Both the position numbers and the translations under genes were made by a program. This document shows, in pieces, positions 34,187 through 42,662 of a DNA stretch of 64,000 bases. The notes below the pieces were generated by a model. The model saw only the letters and a list, made by a program, of their open reading frames with translations. It had not been told where the DNA came from and ran no database searches. The stretch spans positions 1 through 64,000 of the forward strand of contig NZ_JUIV01000002.1 in assembly GCF_004151235.1 (NCBI RefSeq), given 5' to 3'. Position 1 is the stretch's first letter; every line of letters begins with the position of its first letter. The DNA comes from Flavobacterium anhuiense. Lineage in GTDB: Bacteria; Bacteroidota; Bacteroidia; Flavobacteriales; Flavobacteriaceae.

Positions 34187-36304
34187 TTACTTCTTCACCA
34201 TTTCAGAAAGAATTTTAATTTCTCTTTCAGAAGCATTTTTTGGTGGATTTGAATATAATTTTAAAATTTCGTCTGAAAATTGATTTTTCAAATCTTCACT
34301 TTCAATATCTCTTAAATTCAAAAGTGCTTTTGATCTTACATAAGTCGATTCACTTTTTAAAGACATTGAATATAATTTCTTAATATCTTCTTCTTCAAAA
34401 TCTGTTGATTTCCAGTTTGAATATTTTAAAATAAACTGAGAAAACAACAGCGAAGCCTTATTATTGTTGATATTTTTCTTCAAAGAATTTTGTAAAAGTG
34501 AAAAACTAGAGATGTTTTTGATGTTCTCTCCTATCGCACTTTCAATTGCAATTCTTTCAGCTTTAGTTTCAACTTTAAAATATTTGTTGATATCTTTCAA
34601 AGAATTATTGATGCTGTTTTCTTCTTTTTTACCTTTTTCTTCCCAAGCATCTTTCAATCCAACTGTTTTGTTAAATACTAATTTTGAAGGAGTTGAGTCT
34701 TTATCAACAGTAAAATAACCTAAACGTTGAAACTGGAATTTATCTTCATTTTGAGCTGTTGATAAACTTGGTTCAACATATCCAGTTACAATTTCTAACG
34801 AATTTGGATTCACAAAATCTAAGAAATTCTTCTCTTTATAACTGTCTGGAGCTTCATCTGTAAACAAACGATCGTACAAACGAACTTCTGCTTCCAAAGC
34901 ATGTTTGATAGAAACCCAATGCAATGTTCCAGATACTTTTCTTTGGCTTGCTTCAGTTCCGCTTCCGCTTAAAGAATCAGTATCATAGGTTACATGAATT
35001 TCTGTTATATTTCCATTTTCATCTTTTATAACAGATTCACCTTTAATGATATAAGCATTTTTAAGACGAACTTCTTTTCCTAAAGTCAAACGGAAAAACT
35101 TAGCTGGAGCTTCTTCTAAAAAGTCTTCTCTTTCTATGTATAATTCACTAGAAAAAGGCACTTTTCTGAATCCAGCACTTTCATCTTCCTGATTATTTTC
35201 AGCTTCCAACCACTCTTCTTTTCCTTCTGGATAATTGGTAATTACCAATTTTACAGGATCTAAAACAGCCATTACACGCGGTGCAATTTTGTTCAAATCT
35301 TCACGAATACAGAATTCTAAAACCGATACATTGATCAAGTTATCACGTTTTGCAATACCAATTGTGTTAGCAAAATTACGTAAAGAAGCAGCTGTATATC
35401 CGCGTCTTCTTAATCCAGAAATGGTTGACATTCTAGGATCATCCCAACCGTTAACATGCTTTTCTTTAACTAGTTGCTGTAATTTTCTTTTACTAACAAC
35501 AGTATGTGATAAGTTACGTCTTGCAAATTCTCTTTGTTTTGGACGCAGTTTATTTTCATCAAAAATTTGATCTAAAAACCAATCGTATAATTCACGGTGA
35601 GGCAAAAATTCAAGTGTACAAAATGAGTGAGAAATTTGCTCTAAATAATCACTTTGTCCGTGTGCCCAATCGTACATTGGATAGATTTTCCAAGCATCTC
35701 CTGTTCTATGGTGATGTTTGTGTAAAATTCTATACATGATAGGATCACGCATCAACATATTGGTCGATTTCATATCAATTTTTGCACGAAGAATGTGTGT
35801 ACCAGCCTCAAATTCACCATTTTTCATTCTTTCGAATAAATCTAAATTTTCTTCAACAGAACGATTTCTGTACGGACTATCAGTTCCTGGAGTTGTTGGA
35901 GTTCCTTTCTGGATCGCCATTTCTTCAGAACTTTGACTGTCAACGTAAGCTTTATCTTTTTTAATTAATAAAACTGCCCAATCGTACAATTGTTGGAAAT
36001 AATCTGATGCATAACATTCTTCAGCCCATTTATAACCTAGCCATTCTACATCTTTTTTAATAGCATCAACAAATTCCTGCTCTTCTTTCTCAGGATTTGT
36101 ATCATCAAAACGTAAATTCACAGGAGATTGATAATCAATTCCTAAACCAAAATTTAACGCAATAGAACTCGCGTGTCCAATGTGTAAATATCCATTAGGT
36201 TCTGGTGGAAAACGAAAGCGAAGTTTAGTATTTGAAAGACCTGATTTTACGTCTTCCTCTATGATTTGTTCAATAAAATTGAGTGATTTCTCTTCTGATG
36301 CCAT
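34187..36304 (-). CDS. glnS: glutaminyl-tRNA synthetase with a C-terminal extension
   Basis: The 705-residue product shows RFRFPPEPNGYLHIGHASSIALNFG (HIGH, about 25-48), the GlnRS segment NLRFDDTNPEKEE, and VVSKRKLQQLV (KMSKS equivalent). The anticodon-binding barrels follow (RKVSGTLHWVSI, then RLGYFTVDKDS). Residues after about 560 have no counterpart in the standard 550-residue enzyme and look like helical repeats (KSESTYVRSKALLNLRDIESEDLKNQF). It charges tRNA-Gln directly. Promoter TAnnTTTG is at 36324-36331. The role of the extension is unknown. Confidence 0.95.
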   Translation of the reverse strand: MASEEKSLNFIEQIIEEDVKSGLSNTKLRFRFPPEPNGYLHIGHASSIALNFGLGIDYQSPVNLRFDDTNPEKEEQEFVDAIKKDVEWLGYKWAEECYASDYFQQLYDWAVLLIKKDKAYVDSQSSEEMAIQKGTPTTPGTDSPYRNRSVEENLDLFERMKNGEFEAGTHILRAKIDMKSTNMLMRDPIMYRILHKHHHRTGDAWKIYPMYDWAHGQSDYLEQISHSFCTLEFLPHRELYDWFLDQIFDENKLRPKQREFARRNLSHTVVSKRKLQQLVKEKHVNGWDDPRMSTISGLRRRGYTAASLRNFANTIGIAKRDNLINVSVLEFCIREDLNKIAPRVMAVLDPVKLVITNYPEGKEEWLEAENNQEDESAGFRKVPFSSELYIEREDFLEEAPAKFFRLTLGKEVRLKNAYIIKGESVIKDENGNITEIHVTYDTDSLSGSGTEASQRKVSGTLHWVSIKHALEAEVRLYDRLFTDEAPDSYKEKNFLDFVNPNSLEIVTGYVEPSLSTAQNEDKFQFQRLGYFTVDKDSTPSKLVFNKTVGLKDAWEEKGKKEENSINNSLKDINKYFKVETKAERIAIESAIGENIKNISSFSLLQNSLKKNINNNKASLLFSQFILKYSNWKSTDFEEEDIKKLYSMSLKSESTYVRSKALLNLRDIESEDLKNQFSDEILKLYSNPPKNASEREIKILSEMVKK

Positions 36305-36323
36305 TATTTTATAGTAATTTTAG

Positions 36324-36331
36324 CAAAGATA
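36324..36331 (-). promoter_or_regulatory. TAnnTTTG -7 element for glnS
   Basis: The minus strand reads TATCTTTG, 19 nt upstream of the ATG at 36304. Confidence 0.65.
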
Positions 36332-36430
36332 AAAAAGTTTACAGTTTATAGTTTATGGTTTATGGTTTTCTTTGGAAACTTACTGAAAACATGAAACGTT
36401 AAAGCTAAAACCTAAGATTAATTTATTTAG

Positions 36431-36438
36431 TACTTTTG
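36431..36438 (+). promoter_or_regulatory. TAnnTTTG -7 element for the toxin-antitoxin operon
   Basis: TACTTTTG lies 17 nt before ATG 36456. Confidence 0.6.
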
Positions 36439-36455
36439 TATAAATATTAAGAATT

Positions 36456-36677
36456 ATGAGACAATTAACCGTTACGATTCCAGACGATTTCTACGAAACT
36501 TTTATTAGTTTTTTCAAACATGTTCCTGATGTTTCCATTGATGAAAATGTTGAGAATGAAATTCCGCTATGGCAACAAGAAATGGTTTTGGATCGTGTAA
36601 AAAATGCTAAACCAGAGGATTTTATTAGTTGGGAAGAATCTAAAAAAAGACTCAATGCTAAATGGAATAAGAAGTAA
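36456..36677 (+). CDS. type II antitoxin-like protein
   Basis: This 73-residue acidic/amphipathic protein opens MRQLTVTIPDDFYETFISFF. It ends with the tail MVLDRVKNAKPEDFISWEESKKRLNAKW, the W-x-E-x-x-x-R element seen in many antitoxins paired with ParE/RelE toxins. It should wrap and neutralise the downstream toxin and probably represses the operon. The toxin ATG overlaps its stop by one base (TAATG). Confidence 0.75.
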   Translation: MRQLTVTIPDDFYETFISFFKHVPDVSIDENVENEIPLWQQEMVLDRVKNAKPEDFISWEESKKRLNAKWNKK

Positions 36678-36973
36678 TGTTCGAAATAAATATTCTTTTA
36701 AGAGCTGAATTAGAAGTAGATGAAATTGCTGAATATTATGAATCTCTTTCTGATGGTTTAGGAACAAAATTTTTTAATGAATATCAAAAGTATGTAGATA
36801 CTTTAAATACTTTTCCATTTTTTGAAGAAAAGTATAATATAATTAGAATCTTACCTTTGAAAAAATTCCCATACACTATTCATTTTACAGTTGATGAAAT
36901 TAACAAAATAGTTACAGTATATGCTGTAACATCCAATTATCAAAATCCAAACACCACAAGAATAAAATTATAA
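36677..36973 (+). CDS. RelE/ParE-superfamily toxin
   Basis: This 98-residue protein has the ParE/RelE layout: an N-terminal strand (FEINILLRAELEVDEIAEYYESLS), a helix pair, then RILPLKKFPYTIHFTVDEINKIVTVYAVTSNYQNP. The basic strand and C-terminal AVxHxxRxP-like end (here AVTSNYQNPNTTRI) lack the usual His-x-x-Arg, so activity may differ. ParE-type toxins poison gyrase and RelE-type cleave mRNA; which applies is not clear. It is encoded with the antitoxin gene immediately upstream. Confidence 0.8.
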   Translation: MFEINILLRAELEVDEIAEYYESLSDGLGTKFFNEYQKYVDTLNTFPFFEEKYNIIRILPLKKFPYTIHFTVDEINKIVTVYAVTSNYQNPNTTRIKL

Positions 36974-36976
36974 AAA

Positions 36977-37336
36977 ATGGGAATCATTAAACTTAAAAAT
37001 ATCCGTACTTTTTCTTATCACGGATGTTTAATTGAAGAAGGAAAAATTGGATCTGATTACACAGTAGATCTAAAAATTAAAACCAATTTACAGAAATCAG
37101 CAGAAACAGATCATCTTTTAGACACTGTTGACTATGTTCATTTGAACAAAATTGTGACGGAAGAAATGGCAATTCGTTCGCATTTATTAGAACATGTAGC
37201 CAAAAGAATCAATATTCGTGTGCTGGCAGAGATAGAAACTGTAGAAAAAACAACAGTTTGGGTTTCTAAAATTAATCCGCCTATTGGTGGTGATGTTGAG
37301 TCAGTTACTATAAAAATGACGGAAATTAGAAAGTAA
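36977..37336 (+). CDS. folB: dihydroneopterin aldolase
   Basis: The 119-residue product shows IKLKNIRTFSYHGCLIEEGKIGSDYTVDLKIKTN (substrate-site Tyr-His-Gly and the E-x-x-x-G strand), DTVDYVHLNKIVTEEMAIRSHLLEHVAKRI and the C-terminal KINPPIGGDVESVTIKM strand. It releases 6-hydroxymethyl-dihydropterin in the folate pathway. It starts 3 bp after the toxin gene, so all three genes may share a transcript. Confidence 0.9.
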   Translation: MGIIKLKNIRTFSYHGCLIEEGKIGSDYTVDLKIKTNLQKSAETDHLLDTVDYVHLNKIVTEEMAIRSHLLEHVAKRINIRVLAEIETVEKTTVWVSKINPPIGGDVESVTIKMTEIRK

Positions 37337-37405
37337 TATTCAAAATTAAAATCCTAAAATTTTAAAATAGTTACTATGAAACTTTTGAAATTTAAAGATT
37401 TTAGT

Positions 37406-37413
37406 TACTTTTG
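37406..37413 (+). promoter_or_regulatory. TAnnTTTG -7 element for tRNA-Cys
   Basis: TACTTTTG lies 17 nt before the mature 5' end of the tRNA. Confidence 0.6.
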
Positions 37414-37430
37414 CCAACCGTTCAAGTAAT

Positions 37431-37501
37431 GGCGTCGTGGCCGAGCGGCTAGGCTGGGCTCTGCAAAAGCTCCTACTCCGGTTCGAATCCGGACGATGCC
37501 T
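37431..37501 (+). tRNA. tRNA-Cys (GCA)
   Basis: The 71-nt cloverleaf folds as follows. The acceptor is GGCGTCG/CGATGCC, the D stem is GCC/GGC, the anticodon stem is GGGCT/AGCTC around loop CTGCAAA (anticodon GCA), and the T arm is TCCGG-TTCGAAT-CCGGA. The discriminator base is T73, as expected for Cys. CCA is not encoded. A terminator follows. Confidence 0.95.
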
Positions 37502-37503
37502 CT

Positions 37504-37532
37504 AAAACCTTCAAAGCAATTTGAAGGTTTTT
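37504..37532 (+). terminator. terminator of tRNA-Cys
   Basis: AAAACCTTCAAA and TTTGAAGGTTTT arms with a 4-nt loop, then a T run, directly after the tRNA. Confidence 0.9.
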
Positions 37533-37569
37533 TTTATGGTTAATTTTTAGAAAATTAATTAGAATATAC

Positions 37570-37653
37570 GTTCGAATCCTGACGAAACTCAAAACCCTCA
37601 AAGCAATTTGAAGTTTTTTTTATGTCCAATTTTTAGGAAAAATTAATTATTAA
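37570..37653 (+). repeat. decayed tandem duplicate of the tRNA-Cys 3' end and its terminator
   Basis: GTTCGAATCC recurs here (first copy 37481), followed by a degenerate acceptor end. Then come the terminator hairpin (TCAAAGCAATTTGA) and the trailing CCAATTTTTAG...AATTAATTA, all aligning to the first copy with an 89-bp period. Confidence 0.75.
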
Positions 37654-37664
37654 AGCTTGTAAAT

Positions 37665-37697
37665 AAACCCGACAGGTTTTAAAAATCTGTCGGGTTT
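37665..37697. terminator. palindromic hairpin
   Basis: AAACCCGACAG and CTGTCGGGTTT arms with a short loop, in a region of repeats. No gene ends close by, so its role is unclear. Confidence 0.55.
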
Positions 37698-37724
37698 TCT
37701 ATTTCACGTAATTATACACAATTA

Positions 37725-37824
37725 TGTCATTTCGACGAAGGAGAAATCTCCACTAGAAGCTCTACAAAGATTGGATAATTGTTGCGGAGTTACTTGCGGA
37801 GATTTCTCCTTCGTCGAAATGACA
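37725..37824. repeat. perfect 27-bp inverted repeat (REP-like element)
   Basis: Arms 37725-37751 and 37798-37824 are exact reverse complements, beginning TGTCATTTCGACGAAGGAG, around 46 nt. This is the shape of REP/BIME-like palindromes that REP-associated tyrosine transposases act on. A broken gene of that type lies at 48311. Confidence 0.85.
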
Positions 37825-37891
37825 AACAAAGTCAACTTTTTCAAAGTTCTAATGAAATTACTTCGTTCCTCTCAATGACTTATAAACACAA

Positions 37892-37918
37892 AAAAACCTC
37901 TGAAATTCAGAGGTTTTT
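37892..37918 (-). terminator. terminator of the lysE-like gene
   Basis: AAAAACCTCTGA and TCAGAGGTTTTT arms, 26 bp after the stop of the minus-strand gene. Confidence 0.88.
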
Positions 37919-37943
37919 AATTTATAAGTTGGGTTATTAACAA

Positions 37944-38627
37944 CTACTTCTTCTCTATTCTTTCGAAAGCATTTTTAACCATTTCTTTCTCTTTCGGAAA
38001 CCAGCCTTGGATTACTAAAGCAAATCCAAAAACCATTAAAACCACGCTAATTCCCTTTTTAATTTTAAGGATATTAGTTGGAGTCATTTTTGATTTTAAC
38101 TGTTTGGCTAATAAAATTTTAGCACAATCAATTAACAAATAAGTGATAATTACAGCAGTAAAAAATGTCATCATTCTAGGAGTCTGCATATCTAATTTTG
38201 GACCTACAGAAATAATAACGGCAAGCCAGAAACCAAGAACACCAATGTTAATAACATTCAGTAAAAATCCTTTTACAAACAAACTACCATAGTTTCTTTT
38301 CAGAATATCACGATCAATTTCTTCATCGTTTATTTTTTCTTCTTTCTTTAGTTTCACAAACGAAATGATACCATAAGAAAGCATAATTATTCCGCCAAAA
38401 ATAAAAAGTGCTGGATCATCTTTTAAACTAGAAATCAGCCTATAACTTCCAAGATAAGCAATAGCAATAAAGAAAATATCACCTAATACTACTCCTAAAT
38501 CAAAAACAATTGCAGCTCTAAATCCTTTTGTAATACTGGTTTCTAATAAAACAAAAAATACAGGACCTACCATAAAACTAAGAACAAGTCCCCAAGGAAG
38601 TCCCGCTAGAATATCATTAATCATCAA
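37944..38627 (-). CDS. LysE-family translocator
   Basis: This 227-residue inner-membrane protein has six predicted helices. The N-terminus GLPWGLVLSFMVGPVFFVLLETSITKGFRAAIVFDLGVVLGDIFF is the LysE family signature (G-x-x-x-x-x-x-GP at the start). LysE-family proteins export amino acids or related solutes. The substrate is unknown here. It is adjacent to, but separately transcribed from, the DUF2807 gene (11 bp gap). Confidence 0.88.
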   Translation of the reverse strand: MMINDILAGLPWGLVLSFMVGPVFFVLLETSITKGFRAAIVFDLGVVLGDIFFIAIAYLGSYRLISSLKDDPALFIFGGIIMLSYGIISFVKLKKEEKINDEEIDRDILKRNYGSLFVKGFLLNVINIGVLGFWLAVIISVGPKLDMQTPRMMTFFTAVIITYLLIDCAKILLAKQLKSKMTPTNILKIKKGISVVLMVFGFALVIQGWFPKEKEMVKNAFERIEKK

Positions 38628-38637
38628 TTACTACTTG

Positions 38638-39306
38638 TTATTTTACTTCTTCGATTTTACCGCCAAAAACTGTTTTTTGGTTTATTTGCTTTGGTTTTCC
38701 ATAAATGTAAATAGAGCCTCCTGCGCTTACTTTTGCATCGACAAGGGTAGAAGCATTAACATCTGCTTTTCCGCCCGCAGAAACGCTTACAGTAGTCTGA
38801 GACGTTTCCAATTTACTCGCTAGTAAATACCCTCCAGCTCCTAAACTTGCATCTTGGTTGGCAGCTTTTCCAGTTAATGTAATTTTACCTCCTGAAACAG
38901 AGCTTACTTTTAGTTTATCAACATCCAAATCAACGTTAATAAGACCGCCTTCCTGAGCGCTAACTTTAAAAGAAGTAGCTTTGATAGCTTCATTGCTTTT
39001 TACCTCTGCTCCTTCATTAACATCAATTAATTCTAAATGTTTGTAATACAAAGTTACTTCAAGATCATTTCCTGACAGCAATTTTGGAAAAGGCATTCTT
39101 AGCTTTAAAATACCGTTTTTGTTCACAGCTTCTAATTCTGCTTCTCTAGTACCTTTTATAACAATTTTATTTTCAGATCCTTGAACTAATTTTACACTTA
39201 ATTTATCAAATACTTTTACGGTATCAAAATCACCTAACTCTTTGGTAACTTGACCAAAAGACATTTGTACAAATAAAATTGCTGCTCCTATAATTAGCTT
39301 TTTCAT
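38638..39306 (-). CDS. DUF2807 (head GIN domain) exported protein
   Basis: The 222-residue product has a signal peptide (MKKLIIGAAILFVQMSFGQ). The body is an auto-transporter-adhesin-like beta structure of repeated short strands: DFDTVKVFDKLSVKLVQGSENKIVIKG, then GGLINVDLDVDKLKVSSVSGGKITLTGKA and SVSAGGKADVNASTLVDAKVSAGGSIYIYGKP. This is the pattern of head GIN domain proteins common in Bacteroidota. It is exported; the function is unknown. It lies 22 bp downstream of rnr and may be co-transcribed with it. Confidence 0.85.
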   Translation of the reverse strand: MKKLIIGAAILFVQMSFGQVTKELGDFDTVKVFDKLSVKLVQGSENKIVIKGTREAELEAVNKNGILKLRMPFPKLLSGNDLEVTLYYKHLELIDVNEGAEVKSNEAIKATSFKVSAQEGGLINVDLDVDKLKVSSVSGGKITLTGKAANQDASLGAGGYLLASKLETSQTTVSVSAGGKADVNASTLVDAKVSAGGSIYIYGKPKQINQKTVFGGKIEEVK

Positions 39307-39328
39307 ACTTTTATTCTTAAATTAATAT

Positions 39329-41512
39329 TTATTCTGCTCGTCTTAAAAAATGAAAATCAAGTTGTTTTTTCACTAAGTCGGCATTTTTAACTTTCACATA
39401 AATTTCGTCTCCTAATTGCAGTAAACGGTTTGAAGTTGCTCCAACCAATGCATATTGTCTTTCGTCAAAAGTATAGTAATCCTCTTTTATTTCTCTGATT
39501 CTTACCATTCCTTCACATTTGTTAGAAACGATTTCAACATAAATTCCCCATTCAGTCACACCAGAAATAACGCCAAGGAATTCTTCGTCCTGATGATCCT
39601 GCATGTATTTAACCTGCATGTATTTGATACTGTCACGCTCAGCATTTGTGGCTAAGTTTTCCATGTTTGAACAGTGCAGACATTTGGTTTCGTAGGTTTC
39701 TTCATCTACAGAAGCTCCTCCATCCAGATAATATTGCAACAAACGGTGTACCATTACGTCTGGATAACGACGAATTGGCGATGTAAAGTGGCTGTAATAA
39801 TCAAAAGCTAAACCATAATGTCCAATATTATCTGTTGAATATTTGGCTTTACTCATACTTCTAATGGCAAGAGTATCAATAAGATTTTGTTCTTTCTTAC
39901 CGCTAACTTCTTCCATTAAAGCATTTATAGATTTGGCTATATCGCCTTTTGTTCTAAAATCAATTTTATAACCAAACTTAGCAATTACAGTTTGCATTGC
40001 AATCAGTTTATCTTCATTTGGCTCGTCGTGAATACGGTAAACAAAGGTTTTCTTTTGTTTTCCAATATATTCAGCCACTTTTCTATTGGCCAAAAGCATA
40101 AATTCTTCAATCAAATGATTAGCATCTTTTGAGATTTTGAAGTACACTCCTTCTGGTTCTCCTTCTTCATTAAGATTAAATTTCACTTCAACTTTATCAA
40201 AAGAAATAGCGCCTTGCTGCATTCTTTTCTTTCTTAAAATTTTAGCCAATTCATCTAGTTTTAAAGTCGCTTCAACAATTTCATCTGAAACTACGTATGA
40301 TTCTCCAGTAATAGAAATATCAACTGGAATTGTATTATTTCCTTTTGTTTCAATAATATGCTGAGCCTCTTCATAAGCAAAACGCTGATCTGAATAAATT
40401 ACAGTTCTTCCAAACCATTGGTTGATAACCTGAGCTGTTGGAGAAACTTCAAATATTGCAGAGAAAGTATATTTCTCTTCATTCGGACGAAGCGAACAAG
40501 CAAAGTTAGACAATACTTCTGGAAGCATTGGCACTACTCTATCCACTAAATATACAGAAGTTGCTCTTTGATACGCTTCATCATCAAGGATTGTTCCTTC
40601 TTCCAAATAATACGAAACATCGGCAATATGAATTCCAATTTCGAAGTTTCCATTTTCTAACTTTTTGAAAGACAAGGCATCATCAAAATCTTTTGCATCT
40701 TTTGGATCTATCGTAAATGTAAGCGTATCACGCATATCACGACGTTTTGCAATCTCAGATTCCTGAATGGAGGTATCTAACTTTTGTGCAAAAACTTCTA
40801 CTTCTACAGGGAAATCTGCAGGCAAACCATATTCTGCTAAAATAGCATGAATTTCAGTATTATGTTCTCCAGGTTTTCCTAAAACTCTAATTACAGATCC
40901 AAACGGACTATCGGCTCTTTTTGGCCAATCTTCAATCTTAACTAAAACAACGTCACCGTTTTCTGCTTCACCAATTTTATCTTTAGGGATAAAAATATCG
41001 GTATACATTTTAGGATTTGCAGTAGAAACAAAAGCAAAATTTGGCTGCATATCAATTACACCTACAAACTCTGTTTTATCTCTTTCTATAACTTCAATAA
41101 CCTCACCTTCAGGTCTTTTTCCTTTTCTTCTGTTATAAACGTAAACTTTTACTTTGTCTTTATCTAAAGCACGATTCAAATTATTGGTCGGAATAAAAAC
41201 ATCTTCTTCAAACTCGTCACAAATAAAATATGCCGTTTTTCTGCTCGTCATATCTATCGTTCCTTCATAGTAATCCTGACTTACAGCTTTTACTAAGTAT
41301 TTTCCAGGTTCTGTTTCTACTATTTTCTTCTGAGCTGCCAGAATCTTTAGATCTTTTATAATCTGATTTCTGCTTTTTGTATCATCAAGTTCTAGCTTTG
41401 CTCCTATCTGTTTGTAATTGAATGGCTTATTAGCATTTTGCGATAAAATCTTCAGGATTTTCCCAGAGAAATCTTTCTCTTTTTTTATCGGCTTTCTAAT
41501 TTTCTTACTCAT
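39329..41512 (-). CDS. rnr: ribonuclease R
   Basis: The 727-residue product follows the RNase R plan: an N-terminal winged helix (NKPFNYKQIGAKLELDDTKSRNQIIKDLK), then cold-shock domains. The RNB catalytic domain has DPKDAKDFDDALSF with its metal-binding Asp residues (about 270-285) and HYGLAFDYYSHFTSPIRRYPD near 560-580. The C-terminal S1 domain (VISGVTEWGIYVEIVSNKCEGMVRI) follows. It degrades structured RNA 3'-5' in the cytosol. It is monocistronic or leads into the DUF2807 gene. Confidence 0.95.
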   Translation of the reverse strand: MSKKIRKPIKKEKDFSGKILKILSQNANKPFNYKQIGAKLELDDTKSRNQIIKDLKILAAQKKIVETEPGKYLVKAVSQDYYEGTIDMTSRKTAYFICDEFEEDVFIPTNNLNRALDKDKVKVYVYNRRKGKRPEGEVIEVIERDKTEFVGVIDMQPNFAFVSTANPKMYTDIFIPKDKIGEAENGDVVLVKIEDWPKRADSPFGSVIRVLGKPGEHNTEIHAILAEYGLPADFPVEVEVFAQKLDTSIQESEIAKRRDMRDTLTFTIDPKDAKDFDDALSFKKLENGNFEIGIHIADVSYYLEEGTILDDEAYQRATSVYLVDRVVPMLPEVLSNFACSLRPNEEKYTFSAIFEVSPTAQVINQWFGRTVIYSDQRFAYEEAQHIIETKGNNTIPVDISITGESYVVSDEIVEATLKLDELAKILRKKRMQQGAISFDKVEVKFNLNEEGEPEGVYFKISKDANHLIEEFMLLANRKVAEYIGKQKKTFVYRIHDEPNEDKLIAMQTVIAKFGYKIDFRTKGDIAKSINALMEEVSGKKEQNLIDTLAIRSMSKAKYSTDNIGHYGLAFDYYSHFTSPIRRYPDVMVHRLLQYYLDGGASVDEETYETKCLHCSNMENLATNAERDSIKYMQVKYMQDHQDEEFLGVISGVTEWGIYVEIVSNKCEGMVRIREIKEDYYTFDERQYALVGATSNRLLQLGDEIYVKVKNADLVKKQLDFHFLRRAE

Positions 41513-41622
41513 ATATCTTTTCTAATAAGGTTTAAAATTACGAATAAGAAATCAGATTACAGATTTTAACAAATAGAATTATTAAAATTATAACTTTTCG
41601 TACATTTACAAAAAGACCTAAT

Positions 41623-41856
41623 ATGGAAAGCTTTAAAACGATCGCCGTATTCAATTATCTGCACGAAACCGTAGTTCTCAAACACTTACTGGAACAAGAA
41701 GGAATCCCTTATTTTTTTGAAAACGAAATGACGCTCTCTGTAATGCCATTTTACTCCAATGCACTGGGCGGAATCAAACTCAAAGTCCATCCAAACGATT
41801 TCGAAGAAGTCCAGCAAATTCTAGACAATCTCAACAATCCGCTTAAAATCGTCTGA
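41623..41856 (+). CDS. DUF2007-domain small protein
   Basis: This 77-residue protein matches the DUF2007 pattern: TIAVFNYLHETVVLKHLLEQEGIPYFFENE (about 7-36), then GGIKLKVHPNDFEEVQQILDNL. The beta-alpha-beta layout resembles PII/signalling-like folds. The function is unknown. It is divergent from rnr and alone. Confidence 0.8.
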   Translation: MESFKTIAVFNYLHETVVLKHLLEQEGIPYFFENEMTLSVMPFYSNALGGIKLKVHPNDFEEVQQILDNLNNPLKIV

Positions 41857-42662
41857 AACAAAAATTCAAAACTCAATTCAAAATCAGAGTAAAATTCAAA
41901 CTCAAATCAAAATTTTTCAATTTCAACTTTTTTAGTTTTCAACATATATTAAATACAACAAAAAAGAATTTTTAAAATTTAAAAAAATTTGGTTGTTATT
42001 ATAGCTTGTTAATATGTCGAATAATTTTTTTTTTGAAGCCATTGAAATCTCGTTTTACTTATTTATTCTGAGTTATCAACATAGTTATTTTTAGTTAAAT
42101 TACTTATTTATAAGACTTTTTGTATTTTAATTAACAACGGTTGACAACCAAAATTGAATTGATTTTGTAGATAAGTTGATATGTTGATTTCTGTTGAAAA
42201 TGGTATTTTTGATATTGATAACTTTTCCAAAAATTCACGAAACTTTTCTTGCATATTTAAATCCAGTTTTGGATTAGGTATTTTTCCGAAATAACCAAAA
42301 AAAACTTCTAATTTTCTTTTCGAACTTATTAACATTTTCTGTTAACTTAAAGTTAATTGAATATCAAGCAATTACAAACTCCTATTAACACCTCAAAATT
42401 TTAACAAATATTCTGTTTATTCTTCATTGATTGTGAGATAGTTATAGAGTTATCAAAAATGTTAATAACCTATAAGGTTTTGACAGTAAGATAGTTGTGA
42501 TTCTTATTTTTTCTACCATTAATTTGACGAATGAACGCGAATTTATATTGGAATGTTTATATAGTATTTGAAAAGAAAAAAATTTGTGAAAATTGGTGTA
42601 ATTCGTGGCAACCATTTATTAATTGAGTAAATTTGCATAACACAACTTAATAGTATAGAAAA
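41857..42662. other. AT-rich intergenic region upstream of rpiB
   Basis: No convincing gene is present; a 75-codon minus ORF (42108-42335) has no recognisable family and a poor context. The region contains TTATCAACA (42073-42081) and related strings TTATCAAAA (42450) and ATTGATAAC (42214). These resemble DnaA boxes with one or two mismatches. The rpiB -7 element is at 42628. Confidence 0.5.
42628..42635 (+). promoter_or_regulatory. TAnnTTTG -7 element for rpiB
   Basis: TAAATTTG lies 27 nt before ATG 42663. Confidence 0.6.

Noticed and set aside
37570..37653. Second tRNA gene
   Set aside because: Only the T-loop onward is present and the acceptor and anticodon arms are missing, so it is a remnant.
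42108..42335. 75-codon minus-strand ORF
   Set aside because: It lies in an AT-rich gap, has no recognisable motif or clear promoter, and its composition resembles random AT-rich sequence. It could be real but is not supported.
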